A stretch of DNA of 64,000 nt from Plantibacter flavus (GTDB lineage: Bacteria > Actinomycetota > Actinomycetes > Actinomycetales > Microbacteriaceae): assembly GCF_900177615.1 (NCBI RefSeq), contig NZ_FXAP01000002.1:682001-746000 (forward strand), given 5' to 3'. The position numbers were made by a program, and so were the translations under genes. Below, in pieces: positions 25,115 to 34,768 of this stretch (the first letter of the stretch is position 1; each line of letters starts with the position of its first letter). A model generated the notes under the pieces. It searched no databases, was not told where the DNA came from, and was given only the letters and a program-made list of their open reading frames with translations.

Positions 25115-25899
25115 ATGGCCTGCTCGAGGAGCTCCAGTTCGCGACGCACATGGTCCAACGCATTCCCGGGGTGGCGATGCTGCAGGTCGTGCAGCATGAA
25201 CCGGCAGGCCCAGATGCGCGCAGCCGTTGACGCCTCGTCGAGGTTCGCGCCGTCGGTCCATCCTGCGAGGAACGCCCGCCACACCGGCTGGTCGAGCAGC
25301 GGAATCGCGTGCGGGTCCAGCCGGAAGATGGCGGAGGTCCTGGCCCGGTCGTAGTCCGGCGGCCCGGCTGCGGCGTTGGTCCAGTCGATGACGGCGGTCA
25401 CACGGTCGTCCGGCCCCACCAGGATGTTCAACGGGTGGAGATCGAGGTGCAGGAGCGAGCGTTCGCCGTCGATGGAGGCGAACGCCGGAGGGGCGGTGAC
25501 CGTCCACAGTGCCGCCTGCGCACGACCACAGGCGAGACCCCTCGTGAAGGCCCGCTCCGCGGTCACGCCGCTGAGATCGGCGGCGACGGTGCCGTCGACC
25601 CGCTCGATGAGCGCGGCCGCCCATGGTCCGCCTTCGGTCGGGACGAAGGTGCCGACGGTCGCCGGAACCGGCACCGCCACGGAGGCTGCGTTCGCAGCGG
25701 CGAGTTCGTGCGCGATCGTCTCCGGGGAGCCGAGGCGCAACACGGCGTCGTCGATCCCGAACACCCGCCCGGTCATCCCACCGAGCTGCTCGAGGCGTTC
25801 ATGATCGAGCCCGAAGTGGGCGCTCGCTTCGATGAGGGCGCGACGGAATCCGCGCTCGTTGTCGTCGACCATCACGTCATCGTAGGTGAGGCGCGCCAT
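25090..25899 (-). CDS. Aminoglycoside phosphotransferase (APH)-family kinase
   Basis: The 269-residue protein has the APH/choline-kinase fold: a lid segment near residue 85, catalytic loop LLHLDLHPLNIL (Brenner motif, HxDxxxxN, residues 149-160) and metal-binding VIDWTNA near residue 170. Such enzymes phosphorylate aminoglycosides, macrolides, homoserine or other alcohols; nothing here identifies the substrate, so resistance should not be assumed. The last residues IESAQSVP are encoded by repeat copy B and are probably not part of the conserved fold. Confidence 0.85.
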   Translation of the reverse strand: MARLTYDDVMVDDNERGFRRALIEASAHFGLDHERLEQLGGMTGRVFGIDDAVLRLGSPETIAHELAAANAASVAVPVPATVGTFVPTEGGPWAAALIERVDGTVAADLSGVTAERAFTRGLACGRAQAALWTVTAPPAFASIDGERSLLHLDLHPLNILVGPDDRVTAVIDWTNAAAGPPDYDRARTSAIFRLDPHAIPLLDQPVWRAFLAGWTDGANLDEASTAARIWACRFMLHDLQHRHPGNALDHVRRELELLEQAIESAQSVP

Positions 25900-26056
25900 C
25901 GGGTCACGGGTGTCGTCACCGTCACCCCGATGACGAGCGGGTCGCGGCCGAGCGGCGCTGCCATGCCGCCAGGACGGCGACGAGGGAGCCCGTTCCCTCG
26001 GAGACTGAGGGGTGGCGCCGCGCCCCTCTCCACGTCAGTCGCGAGAGGATGGACGC

Positions 26057-26440
26057 ATGACCGCTCTCTCCGGAATCGATATCGCCGCCGAACTCCGACA
26101 GGTCGAGGCCCATTGGACTCCTCGAGTGGTGGGGCGGGTCAACGATCAATACGTGAAGGTCGCGAAGCTCCTCGGCCAGTTGGTCTGGCACGACCATGCG
26201 AACGAAGACGAGATGTTCCTCGTCGTCTCGGGCACACTCCGTATCCAGCTCCCCGACGATGAGGAGGTCGTGCTCACGGCGGGCCAGTTCTTCGTGGTGC
26301 CGCGGGGCGTGCAGCACAATCCCATCGCCGATGAGGAGGTCGAGATCGTCTTGATCGAGACCGTTACGACTGCCCACACCGGCGATGTGATCGTCGAGGG
26401 CACGGTGCCCGTCGAGCGTCAGCTGGGCGACTTCCGCTGA
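26057..26440 (+). CDS. Cupin-domain protein
   Basis: The 127-residue protein has an intact bicupin-type metal site: HDHANEDEMFLVVSG (His, His, Glu) and VVPRGVQHNP (fourth His). An N-terminal helix precedes the barrel. Small cupins of this class often act as mannose-6-phosphate isomerase-like or ligand-binding proteins. ATG 26057 follows GAGAGGATGG; the longer frame to 26012 is not supported. Followed 41 bp later by a NUDIX gene. Confidence 0.85.
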   Translation: MTALSGIDIAAELRQVEAHWTPRVVGRVNDQYVKVAKLLGQLVWHDHANEDEMFLVVSGTLRIQLPDDEEVVLTAGQFFVVPRGVQHNPIADEEVEIVLIETVTTAHTGDVIVEGTVPVERQLGDFR

Positions 26441-26481
26441 CGACATGATCGCCGGACGGCAGTCGACCGTAGGGTGGGCGG

Positions 26482-27057
26482 ATGCTTGTTCCGGATGAAT
26501 CACGTTGGACCACGCTCGAGAAGACGACGGTCCACCGAGGTCGGGTCACCTTGGTCGATCACGAGGTCCGATTGCCGGACGGGTCGCGATCGAGGTATGT
26601 CGTCGACGAGAGCGTTCCCTTCTCCGTCGCCTCGCTGATCATCGTCGGCGACGACGTGCTCCTCGCCCGGCAGTACCGATACCCGCTCGACCGCTGGATC
26701 CACGACCTGCCGGGCGGTGCCGGTCGAACGGACGAAGCCCCGCTCGATGCCGCTCGGCGTGAGCTCGAAGAGGAGCTCGGTATCGTTCCGGACGACCTCC
26801 GACCGCTGCACACCTTCTTCATGAACCCGGGGCGGGCGTCCTGGCCGACACACCTGTTCATCTCGACTCGCGGCCTCCGCCCCGGCCTGGCAGACCTGTC
26901 GGATCCCGCGGAGCAGGTGCGGCTCGAGCGCATCCCGCTGTCCGAGCTCGACGCACTGATCGTCTCCGGAGCGATCGTCGACCCGCCGCTCATCGTCGCC
27001 CGAGCCGTGGCGGCGGCCCAGGGCATCCTCCCGCCGCTCGGGGTGGCCAACGAGTAG
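26482..27057 (+). CDS. NUDIX hydrolase, ADP-ribose pyrophosphatase-like
   Basis: The 191-residue enzyme carries a perfect NUDIX box from Gly79 to Ile101 (GAGRTDE, seven residues, RELEEELGI). The N-terminal beta domain with VRLPDGSRSRYVV and PFSVASLIIVGDDVLLARQYRYP matches ADP-sugar pyrophosphatases (NudF/YffH type), which split ADP-ribose or nucleoside diphosphate sugars. An acidic Glu after the box (EQVRLE) is also typical. Confidence 0.92.
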   Translation: MLVPDESRWTTLEKTTVHRGRVTLVDHEVRLPDGSRSRYVVDESVPFSVASLIIVGDDVLLARQYRYPLDRWIHDLPGGAGRTDEAPLDAARRELEEELGIVPDDLRPLHTFFMNPGRASWPTHLFISTRGLRPGLADLSDPAEQVRLERIPLSELDALIVSGAIVDPPLIVARAVAAAQGILPPLGVANE

Positions 27058-27137
27058 CGATCTCGCTGAGCGCATCTGACTGAGAGCTCGAGCAGGCGGC
27101 TCCGGTCACGCTCCCTCGATTCGGGTACGCTCGCGGC

Positions 27138-27596
27138 GTGAACGAAGACGAGACGCTCGTCCACGTGACGCACGACGCGCCGTGGCTTCCTCCGGGAGGC
27201 AGGGCCGAGGTGATCCGCCGGACGACGCCACCGCGGCCGATGGCGGTCGTGCGCCTGCTCCTCCGCGACGCCGACCGGGTGTTCTGCGTGACGAGGCAGG
27301 GGACAGGTCGGCTCGATCTGCCGATGCTCGAGGCCGCATCCGATGATGCCGACGGCACGGCGACCGCCCGTGAGCTGGCACAGCGCATCACCGGCGAGCA
27401 CACGGGCATGCACTTCATCGGCGCCGTACGCAACGTCGTGGAGGCACCGGCCGACGGGTACGACTGGCCGGCGCCGGTCGCCCACTTCGGCGTGTGGGCT
27501 TCAGTCGCGACTCCGATGGCTCATGGCGCGTGGGTGCGTCTCGACGATGACGAGCATCAGCTGCGCGACCGGCACTGGTACCCACTGATGGGCTGA
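27138..27596 (+). CDS. Degenerate NUDIX-like protein
   Basis: The 152-residue product has a beta-rich layout (MAVVRLLLRDADRVFCVTRQGTGRLDLPM) like the start of a NUDIX domain, but the position of the box reads ASDDADGTATARELAQRITGE, keeping the helix and one Arg-Glu pair while losing the EExG end. It may be a catalytically inactive NUDIX relative. It starts with GTG and stands 80 bp after the functional NUDIX gene. Assignment is tentative. Confidence 0.5.
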   Translation: MNEDETLVHVTHDAPWLPPGGRAEVIRRTTPPRPMAVVRLLLRDADRVFCVTRQGTGRLDLPMLEAASDDADGTATARELAQRITGEHTGMHFIGAVRNVVEAPADGYDWPAPVAHFGVWASVATPMAHGAWVRLDDDEHQLRDRHWYPLMG

Positions 27597-27682
27597 TGTG
27601 TACGACGCAACCGTTCGTCGGCGGATGATCTGGCCGGGATCCGGCACTGTCGACTGTCGGTGCGCTCTGTCAGGCTGACGGG

Positions 27683-28609
27683 ATGATCGCAATCATCTCC
27701 GCTCCGACGAACCTCGGGCTCCGCCCACCGGAGCGGGGGAGCGTGCCCGGCGCGGATAAAGCTCCGTCGGCTCTGCGGGAGGCCGGACTGTTCCGGCGGC
27801 TCGAATCGGCCGGGGCCCGTGATGCAGGCGTGCTCCTTGCCGGGCGGTACCTCGACGACGACGACACCCGCCCGAGTGTCCACGTCCGCAACGAAGCGAC
27901 GATGGTCGATCATGCGCGGCGTCTCGCCGCTCGGCTGACGGAGGTCCTCGACGCCGGTGACGCTCCGCTCGTCGTCGGAGGCGACTGCAGTGTCCTGCTC
28001 GGCATCGGTCTGGCGTTGTCGCGTCGTGGGCGGGCAGGACTGGTGCACGTCGACGGCCACACGGACTTCAGACATCCCGGCAACAGCGACGCCTGTGCGA
28101 GCGTCGCGGGGGAGGACCTGGCCGCCGCCGTCGGCCTGCACTGGCCGGCGATCGCGGACATCGACGGTCTCGGCCCGTACTTCGAACCGCGACGCGTCGT
28201 GCACATCGGGCACCGCGATGACGACGCGGAAGCAGCACAGGCGCGCGAGACGCTCGGACTCGTCATTCCGGCCCGGCGGTTCATCGAGCAGCCCGCCGGC
28301 GACGTGCGTGTCGCGGTGCACGAGGTGGCGGGCCGTGGGTACTGGCTGCAGCTCGACGTCGACGTCCTCGACGCGAGCATCATGCCCGCAGTGGACAGCC
28401 CCGATCCCGGCGGCTTGGACGCGCCGCAGTTACGTGCGCTGTTGGCCGAACTCGCTCCTGGCGCGGTCGGAGCATCAGTGACCGTCTTCGATCCAGACCT
28501 CGACCCCGACGGCCGCTACGCTCGGCTGCTGACCGAGGTCCTCGCCGACGGGTTCAGCGAGCTCGGTTCGGCGAACGAGCACGACCGACCGCTCAGCGCG
28601 GCGACCTGA
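27683..28609 (+). CDS. Arginase/agmatinase-family hydrolase with GGDC
   Basis: The 308-residue ureohydrolase-fold protein keeps the binuclear metal motifs VDGHTDF (Asp124, His126, Asp128) and QLDVDVLD (Asp225, Asp227). The first motif is GGDCS (Asp101, Cys102) instead of GGDHS, so a Mn-ligand His is replaced by Cys. It could still bind one or two metals and hydrolyse a guanidino or formimino compound, but classical arginase activity is doubtful. ATG 27683 follows GACGG. Monocistronic. Confidence 0.85.
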   Translation: MIAIISAPTNLGLRPPERGSVPGADKAPSALREAGLFRRLESAGARDAGVLLAGRYLDDDDTRPSVHVRNEATMVDHARRLAARLTEVLDAGDAPLVVGGDCSVLLGIGLALSRRGRAGLVHVDGHTDFRHPGNSDACASVAGEDLAAAVGLHWPAIADIDGLGPYFEPRRVVHIGHRDDDAEAAQARETLGLVIPARRFIEQPAGDVRVAVHEVAGRGYWLQLDVDVLDASIMPAVDSPDPGGLDAPQLRALLAELAPGAVGASVTVFDPDLDPDGRYARLLTEVLADGFSELGSANEHDRPLSAAT

Positions 28610-28740
28610 CCGGAACGAGGCAGTCGACCTCGCCCTCGCGCCGATAGTGCTCGATGTGGGGGCGGTCTTCGTCGTGATCGGCGAGGTCGACCGAAGGCGG
28701 CACAGCACGGCCCGAACCGGACTAGGCCGCACCGGTGTGC

Positions 28741-29721
<981 letters not shown>

Positions 29722-29853
29722 GCTGCTCCTTCTGCCGAGGGGTGGGTGGTGATGCTCCGAGTCAACCGCTCGGCGCCCCGGTGAGCGTGGCCCGGTCTAC
29801 AGGTGCACCAGGAGGGCCCCTCTTCCGGAGGAGGATCGGCGTACCGTCGATGC

Positions 29854-30735
29854 ATGGACATCCACGACGACTTGAGCGAGTTCTTGACCTCGCGCCGGGC
29901 GAAGCTGACGCCGTCGCAGGCCGGATTGCCCGACTACGGCGGTCGGCGTCGCGTGCCCGGACTCCGCCGCGAGGAGGTCGCGCTGCTCGCAGGGATGAGC
30001 GCCGAGTACTACAAGCGGCTCGAGCGAGGAAACGCCACCGGGGTCTCGGAAGCCGTCGTCGACGGGGTCAGCCGCGCCCTGCAGCTCACCGAGGCGGAGC
30101 ATGCGCACCTCTCCGGGCTCATCCGCACCGCGAACGCCGGAATCCGGCCGCAGCGGCGGCGGCAGACACGGACGACGACACTGACGGCCGGCATGCAACA
30201 GACCATCGATGCGATGTCCACGGTTCCCGTCTTCGTGCAGAACGGGCGGCTCGACGCCATCGCCACCAACACGCTCGGTCGGGCGCTGTTCTCGGAGATG
30301 TTCGACGACGTGAGCCCGCCGGTCAATGCGGCGCGGTTCGTGTTCCTCGACCAGCGTTCCCAGACCTTCTACCAAGACTGGGAGGGCAATGCCCAGCAGA
30401 TCGTCGCGATCCTCCGCGCCGAAGCCGGCCGCTCACCCTACGACCGGGAACTCAGCGACCTCGTCGGCGAGCTGTCCACGCGCAGCGACCTGTTCCGCAA
30501 GCTCTGGGGTGCCCACGACGTCCGGGAGCACCGCGGTGGGTCCAAGAACGTCCACCATCCGATCGTCGGCGATCTCGCCCTCAACTACCAGAGCATGGAC
30601 CTGGCCTCAGATCGTGGCCTGCAGATGCTCGTCTTCTCCGCCGAGCCCGGATCCGCTTCCGCCGACCGCATGCAACTCCTCGCCAACTGGGCGGAGTCGG
30701 GGCGTGTCGCGTTCGAGCGACGGCCCAGCCGCTGA
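29854..30735 (+). CDS. XRE-family regulator with MmyB-like ligand domain
   Basis: The 293-residue protein has an N-terminal HTH_31 domain (LGEFL-type start, RRVPGLRREEVALLAGMSAEYYKRLERG) and a C-terminal MmyB-like domain of about 180 residues (VPVFVQNGRLDAIATN, then VGELSTRSDLFRKLWGAHDV, HHPIVGDLAL). In the family the C-terminal domain binds a fatty acid-like ligand and the neighbouring gene is usually a dehydrogenase or reductase, as here. ATG 29854 starts the domain; the frame extends to 29803. Confidence 0.92.
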   Translation: MDIHDDLSEFLTSRRAKLTPSQAGLPDYGGRRRVPGLRREEVALLAGMSAEYYKRLERGNATGVSEAVVDGVSRALQLTEAEHAHLSGLIRTANAGIRPQRRRQTRTTTLTAGMQQTIDAMSTVPVFVQNGRLDAIATNTLGRALFSEMFDDVSPPVNAARFVFLDQRSQTFYQDWEGNAQQIVAILRAEAGRSPYDRELSDLVGELSTRSDLFRKLWGAHDVREHRGGSKNVHHPIVGDLALNYQSMDLASDRGLQMLVFSAEPGSASADRMQLLANWAESGRVAFERRPSR

Positions 30736-30837
30736 TCGGTCGATCGCCGGGCGTTGCGACGGCCGGACTCGGCCATCGCGTGAACGGCGCATCCGAGCAG
30801 GCGAGGCAGTCGACCTCGGTCATGGTAGGAAGGCCTC

Positions 30838-31305
30838 ATGCGCCGCGCCCTCAGCACGTTCCTCGCCATCTGCATCGTCGGAACCCTCGCGGGGTGTGGG
30901 GCGTTCCAACGAGGGCCCAGCTACGAGTCCGCCAAGGAGGCGGCGCTCTCCCTGCGTGAGGAGTTCGAAGCGACGTTGCCGGACGGAGCGTCGACGGTGA
31001 GCGAGGATGAGGTCGACATCGCGTGCAACGGCGGCGCAGTCCAGTTCAACGGCATCGTCACCGTGGATGTCGCGGAGGACTTCGACCGGAACGCCTGGTT
31101 GGACGAGGCTGCCGCGAGGTATGCCGACCGAGCGGCGTGGAAGGTCGAGAAGAAGGTCGCAGCCGACGACTCCTCGGACGCCACCAGCGCCGTCGCCTTC
31201 TTCTCCGAGAACGGCTACTACGTGCGTCTCGACGAGTTCGCGGACACGGCCGAGTGGGGGCCGGTCATCGTCCTGTCCGCGTCCGGTCCGTGTGTGCGTC
31301 GCTGA
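30838..31305 (+). CDS. Putative lipoprotein
   Basis: The 155-residue product has a lipoprotein signal (MRRALSTFLAICIVGTLAGC, lipobox L-A-G-C with Cys20) and a small mature domain of about 130 residues with two further Cys (IACNGG, GPCVRR) that could form a disulfide. Helix-strand pattern is compact and acidic. It is anchored outside the membrane; function unknown. Confidence 0.75.
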   Translation: MRRALSTFLAICIVGTLAGCGAFQRGPSYESAKEAALSLREEFEATLPDGASTVSEDEVDIACNGGAVQFNGIVTVDVAEDFDRNAWLDEAAARYADRAAWKVEKKVAADDSSDATSAVAFFSENGYYVRLDEFADTAEWGPVIVLSASGPCVRR

Positions 31306-31411
31306 GCTGAGCGTCCGTCCGCAGGTGTCGCGACCCACGCCACGGCCGGAGTCGAGCTCCTGAGCGTGCGGACTGCGACCCCAGCGTCGCGCTTCCTGAT
31401 ACCGTCGAACC

Positions 31412-31726
31412 ATGGTCGGTCTGCTCGAACTCGTGGCGCGGACGTTCGCGCTGCTCGGGGCAGGCGGCGGCGGGAACGTCGTGATCCCCGCCCTCATGGT
31501 GCTCGGGTTCATCGGGGCCGTGTCCGCGGCGGCGGTCCTCATCGCCGTCATCCTCCAGGTGCGCGTGACGCTCCGGCCACGCACCGGACCCGTCGAGCTG
31601 CGCGAGGTCGAGAACCTCCGCGTGCTGGTCACCCACAACAACCCCGACGCACCGGGGCACGTCCGGTCTCGAGCGCCCGGAAGCGCGATCGTGACCGTCG
31701 GAACGGCCGGGTTCAGCGTGCAGTAG
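31412..31726 (+). CDS. Small membrane protein, probably DUF6412
   Basis: The 104-residue product has a single long hydrophobic segment (IPALMVLGFIGAVSAAAVLIAVILQVRV) and a basic C-terminal tail ending near GHVRSRAPGSA, which resembles the DUF6412 proteins that precede a YidC paralogue in many actinobacteria. It is 60 bp upstream of the YidC-like gene and probably works with it. Confidence 0.6.
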   Translation: MVGLLELVARTFALLGAGGGGNVVIPALMVLGFIGAVSAAAVLIAVILQVRVTLRPRTGPVELREVENLRVLVTHNNPDAPGHVRSRAPGSAIVTVGTAGFSVQ

Positions 31727-31786
31727 CGCCCCGGTGGTCCGTGGCGGTCGAACGATCCTCTCCCGTTCTCGATCGAAGGACCACTC

Positions 31787-32557
31787 ATGGACCTCTCCAC
31801 CATCCCGTTCGTCTCCACCATCCTCGACGGCCTCGCCGGGTTCGTCGAAGCGACCGGCGGATTCCTCGAGCCCATGACGGGCTCGTGGGCGCCGCTGCTC
31901 GCCATCGTCGTCCTCACCGTGCTCGTCCGGCTGCTCTTACTGCCGGTCGGCGTCTCGCAGGTCCGCACCGAGCGCACCAGGCGCCGCCTCGCCCCGGAAC
32001 TCGCAGCCCTGCGTAAGCGCTACGCCGGTCGACCCGAGGAGCTGAACCGCGCGCTCGTCGAGCTCTACCAGCGGCACGGCACCTCGCCGGTCGCGGGCTG
32101 CCTGCCACTGCTCGCGCAAGCACCGGTGGTCTCCGCGGTCTACGCCCTGTTCATACACCAGGACATCGCCGGTCATGCCAATGCGCTGCTGTCCGGGGTG
32201 GTCGGGGGCGTCCCGCTCGGCGCGAACCTGTTCCAACTGATCGGCACCACGGTCACGGCGATCTGGCCGTTCCTCATCGTCCTCCTGCTGCTCGGCCTCG
32301 CGATCGAACTCACCAGGCGGGCGAGCGCACGATGGGCGGCCGTACCGGACGAAGCTGCAGCGGCGCGGACACCTGCTCCCGCCGGCGCCGCCGCGATCGC
32401 ACCCATCATGCGCTGGCTCCCGTTCCTCTCGGTCGGCTTCGCGGCCATCGTCCCGTTCGCGGCCGCCGTCTACCTCGCGACGAGCGCGCTGTGGACGGTC
32501 GCCGAGCGGGCGGTGCTCCGACGCGCGCTCCGCGACCCGTACGCGCCGGCGGTCTGA
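31787..32557 (+). CDS. yidC: YidC/Oxa1-family membrane insertase, accessory copy
   Basis: The 256-residue protein has the Oxa1 core of five helices: helix 1 near residue 38 (WAPLLAIVVLTVLVRLLLLP), a basic cytoplasmic hairpin RTERTRRRLAPELAALRKRY, then GTSPVAGCLPLLAQAPVV (the conserved GxxPxxGCLP motif), and two C-terminal helix pairs. The chromosomal-origin YidC would be near rnpA; none of that context is present, so this is a second copy, possibly specialised for some membrane substrates. Confidence 0.85.
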   Translation: MDLSTIPFVSTILDGLAGFVEATGGFLEPMTGSWAPLLAIVVLTVLVRLLLLPVGVSQVRTERTRRRLAPELAALRKRYAGRPEELNRALVELYQRHGTSPVAGCLPLLAQAPVVSAVYALFIHQDIAGHANALLSGVVGGVPLGANLFQLIGTTVTAIWPFLIVLLLLGLAIELTRRASARWAAVPDEAAAARTPAPAGAAAIAPIMRWLPFLSVGFAAIVPFAAAVYLATSALWTVAERAVLRRALRDPYAPAV

Positions 32558-32584
32558 GTCGGCCCACGGTCTGCGCGCACCCGT

Positions 32585-32644
32585 CCGAGAGTGCTCGTTC
32601 TGCTCTTCCGAGCACGCTCAGCGAGCAGAACGGGCATTCTCGGC
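32585..32644. repeat. Palindromic repeat element, copy C
   Basis: The most symmetrical copy: CCGAGAGTGCTCGTTCTGCT(C) against GAGCAGAACGGGCATTCTCG(G) pairs at 19 of 21 positions around an 18-bp centre. It lies between the convergent yidC and SDR genes, 27 bp and 11 bp from their stops, where it could act as a bidirectional terminator. Unlike copies A, B, E and F it does not overlap a gene. Confidence 0.75.
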
Positions 32645-32655
32645 ATGCTGACCGG

Positions 32656-33459
32656 TCAACGCCGACGTGCGGGATCGGTGAGGCGGTGCATCATCGAGCT
32701 CACGCTTCGTCGGCTCATCACGCGACTCAGGCCACTGCTGACGCGGTTCACACGCCCGTCGATCACGCTCGGCCCGGGGTTGCGTCGTGCGAGGTGGACG
32801 AGTGCCGTGGCCACCACGTCCTCCGGTGTTCGCATGCGGGCTCCAGCTGTCGCGTCCTCCGTTCCGACGACCGCGTTGAACTCCGTACTGGTGGCCCCCG
32901 GCGAGAGTGCGAAGACCGTGACGCCCGTCCCGCGGGTCTCCGCCCAGAGCGCCTCGGTGAAGCTCAGCACGAACGCCTTCGATGCGCCGTAGACGGCCAT
33001 TCGAGGCGTCGGCGTATACGCAGCCATGCTCGCGACGTTGATGAGGAACCCCGAGCCGGCCGCCACCAGGGCTGGGAGCAGCGCAGCACTGAGCTGAACC
33101 GGCGCGCTGACGTCGACTGCGATCTCGAGGACGAGATGTCCCGGGTCATCCTGGAGGAAGGGGCCGAACGTCCCGAAGCCCGCGTTGTTGACGAGGCCGG
33201 TGATCCGGATGTCGGCCTCGGCGAGGGCTTCGGTGATCCGGTTCACGGCGGCGGGCTCCGAGAGGTCCTGGGCGAGGGGGAGAACGCGGACGCCGTGTGC
33301 TGCCTGGAGTTCTCCGGCGAGGGCGTCGAGACGGTCGCGGCGGCGGGCGACGAGCACGAGGTCCGATCCTCTGGCTGCGAATGCTCGGGCGAACGCTGCG
33401 CCGATCCCGGAGGATGCTCCGGTGATGAGCACGGTCTGGGTGGGGCGGGGGACGGGCAT
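32656..33459 (-). CDS. SDR-family NAD(P)-dependent oxidoreductase
   Basis: The 267-residue classical SDR has LITGASSGIG (residues 11-20), NNAG (91-94), catalytic Ser144, Tyr157 and Lys161 (YGASK), and LSPGATSTEF. The C-terminus is long and basic (RVMSRRSVSSMMHRL), suggesting peripheral membrane contact as in DltE/YqjQ-like enzymes. ATG 33459 follows GAGGAG. It is divergent from a TetR gene with an operator and promoter between, making it the likely TetR target. Confidence 0.88.
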   Translation of the reverse strand: MPVPRPTQTVLITGASSGIGAAFARAFAARGSDLVLVARRRDRLDALAGELQAAHGVRVLPLAQDLSEPAAVNRITEALAEADIRITGLVNNAGFGTFGPFLQDDPGHLVLEIAVDVSAPVQLSAALLPALVAAGSGFLINVASMAAYTPTPRMAVYGASKAFVLSFTEALWAETRGTGVTVFALSPGATSTEFNAVVGTEDATAGARMRTPEDVVATALVHLARRNPGPSVIDGRVNRVSSGLSRVMSRRSVSSMMHRLTDPARRR

Positions 33460-33508
33460 CGGAACTCCTCGACAGCAGCATGGGATGCGACGGACCCGCC
33501 ACATTCGC

Positions 33509-33538
33509 ACTGTATGCCTTACTGGCACTGAGTGTCAA
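33509..33538 (-). promoter_or_regulatory. SDR promoter with overlapping TetR operator
   Basis: On the minus strand a perfect -35 TTGACA (33538-33533) is followed after 18 bp by TACAGT (33514-33509). The -35 overlaps TGGCACT-G-AGTGTCA (33523-33537), an inverted repeat with one mismatch. Binding by the divergent TetR protein would block SDR transcription and probably its own. Confidence 0.6.
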
Positions 33539-33563
33539 CTAGGCAGTGCGATATCCTGGCCGC

Positions 33564-34148
33564 ATGCAGGCCCAACCGTCGCTCTGGCAGCGCTCCCGAG
33601 AAGCCGCCTACGCGGAGATCGCCCGCGTGGCGATGGAGCTGTTCCTGGAGCAGGGGTTCGAGCAGACCACGATCGACCAGATCGTTGCCGAGGCTGGTAT
33701 CTCGCGACGCTCCTTCTTCCGCTACTTCGGAACGAAGGAGGACGTCGTCCTGGGGGATCTCGCCGGTCAGGGCGAGCTCGTCCGCGAGGCGCTCGAGGCG
33801 GTCCCCGACGAGGTGGAGCCATGGGACGCCCTGCGCCTGGCGATGCAGGCGGTCGACGCCCTCCAGATCCAGCCCGGCGTGACGTTGAAGATCGCCACGA
33901 TGATGTACCGGACGCCTTCTCTGCGCTCCCGGAGTATCGAGAAGCACCTCCACTGGCAGGCGCTGCTCGTCCCCGAGATCCGCAGGCGACTCGCCGTGGG
34001 CGACGACGACCCGGCGCCTGAGGCGATCGTCGCGACCGCCATCGCGTGCCTGGACGTCGCGGGTGAACGCTGGGTCTCCGGTGGTGGAGTGGGTGACCTG
34101 AGCGTGCTCTACGACCGGGCCGTCGCCGGGGTTCGCTCGGGGTCCTGA
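33564..34148 (+). CDS. TetR-family regulator
   Basis: The 194-residue protein has an HTH at residues 12-58 (FEQTTIDQIVAEAGISRRSFFRYFGTKEDVV), the classic TetR_N, and a helical ligand domain of the MftR-like C-terminal type. It is divergent from the SDR gene and is probably its repressor. ATG 33564 leaves a short leader; the frame extends only six codons further. Confidence 0.9.
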   Translation: MQAQPSLWQRSREAAYAEIARVAMELFLEQGFEQTTIDQIVAEAGISRRSFFRYFGTKEDVVLGDLAGQGELVREALEAVPDEVEPWDALRLAMQAVDALQIQPGVTLKIATMMYRTPSLRSRSIEKHLHWQALLVPEIRRRLAVGDDDPAPEAIVATAIACLDVAGERWVSGGGVGDLSVLYDRAVAGVRSGS

Positions 34149-34171
34149 CGGCAGGGTGCCTCGAGTCCGAC

Positions 34172-34229
34172 GGAGAGCGCCCGTTCTGGTCGTCGAAGGC
34201 GTTGTGCAAAGCAGAGCGGGCACTCTCGG
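34172..34229. repeat. Palindromic repeat element, copy D
   Basis: GGAGAGCGCCCGTTCTGGTC at the left and GCAGAGCGGGCACTCTCGG at the right form an imperfect inverted repeat. The inner GGTCGTC is shared with copies E and F. It lies 23 bp after the TetR stop, between two genes of the same orientation, consistent with a terminator. This copy alone lacks the conserved in-frame TGA on the minus strand. Confidence 0.65.
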
Positions 34230-34317
34230 TGGACGGGCGCCAGCCGAACGTCACTCGCTCGGGACCTGCAGCGATCTGCCTCTGCCGCCGCGATCGCTGG
34301 AGGCCTATGCTCCGGTC

Positions 34318-34701
34318 ATGGAACGCCATGTCATCAGTACCCCGAACGCACCGAGCTCTCCGCTCTTCAGCCAGGGTGTGAGAGCGGGCTCGACGATCTC
34401 GGTCTCCGGCATGGTCGGAGTCGATCCGGCGACCGGAGTGTCAGCCGGGCCCTCCATCCAGGACCAGACCCAGCAGTCGCTCCGGAACTGCGAGGCTGTC
34501 TTGAACGCAGGTGGAGGCACGATCGCCGACATCACGATGGTCACCGTGTTGCTCGCCCACCCGGACGATTTCGCGGGTCTGAACGAAGCGTATGCGGACT
34601 TCTTCGACGAGCCGCGCCCGGCACGTGCTGTCGCCCGGCTCGGACCGGAGCTTCCGGGCGTCCTCGTATCGATCGCCATGACTGCGCAGGTGGATCGCTG
34701 A
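34318..34701 (+). CDS. RidA-family (YjgF/UK114) protein
   Basis: The 127-residue protein has the RidA layout: STPNAPSSPLFSQGVRAGSTISVSG at the N-terminus, QTQQSLRNCEAVLNAGGG, and RPARAVARLGPELPGVLVSI at the C-terminus with the conserved Arg of the active cleft. RidA hydrolyses reactive enamine/imine intermediates released by PLP enzymes; subfamily members differ. ATG 34318; the longer frame reads through repeat copy D and is not credible. Confidence 0.88.
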   Translation: MERHVISTPNAPSSPLFSQGVRAGSTISVSGMVGVDPATGVSAGPSIQDQTQQSLRNCEAVLNAGGGTIADITMVTVLLAHPDDFAGLNEAYADFFDEPRPARAVARLGPELPGVLVSIAMTAQVDR

Positions 34702-34768
34702 CCGCGGCAGTGGACTCGCGATGGCCTCGCGGCATCGTGCCCGAGTCTGCGCCTGGCAAGATGCCAGC

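Noticed and set aside
28610-28740. Small gene after the arginase-like gene
   Set aside because: The only minus-strand frame (28475-28732) overlaps the arginase-like gene and is Arg/Ser-rich noise.
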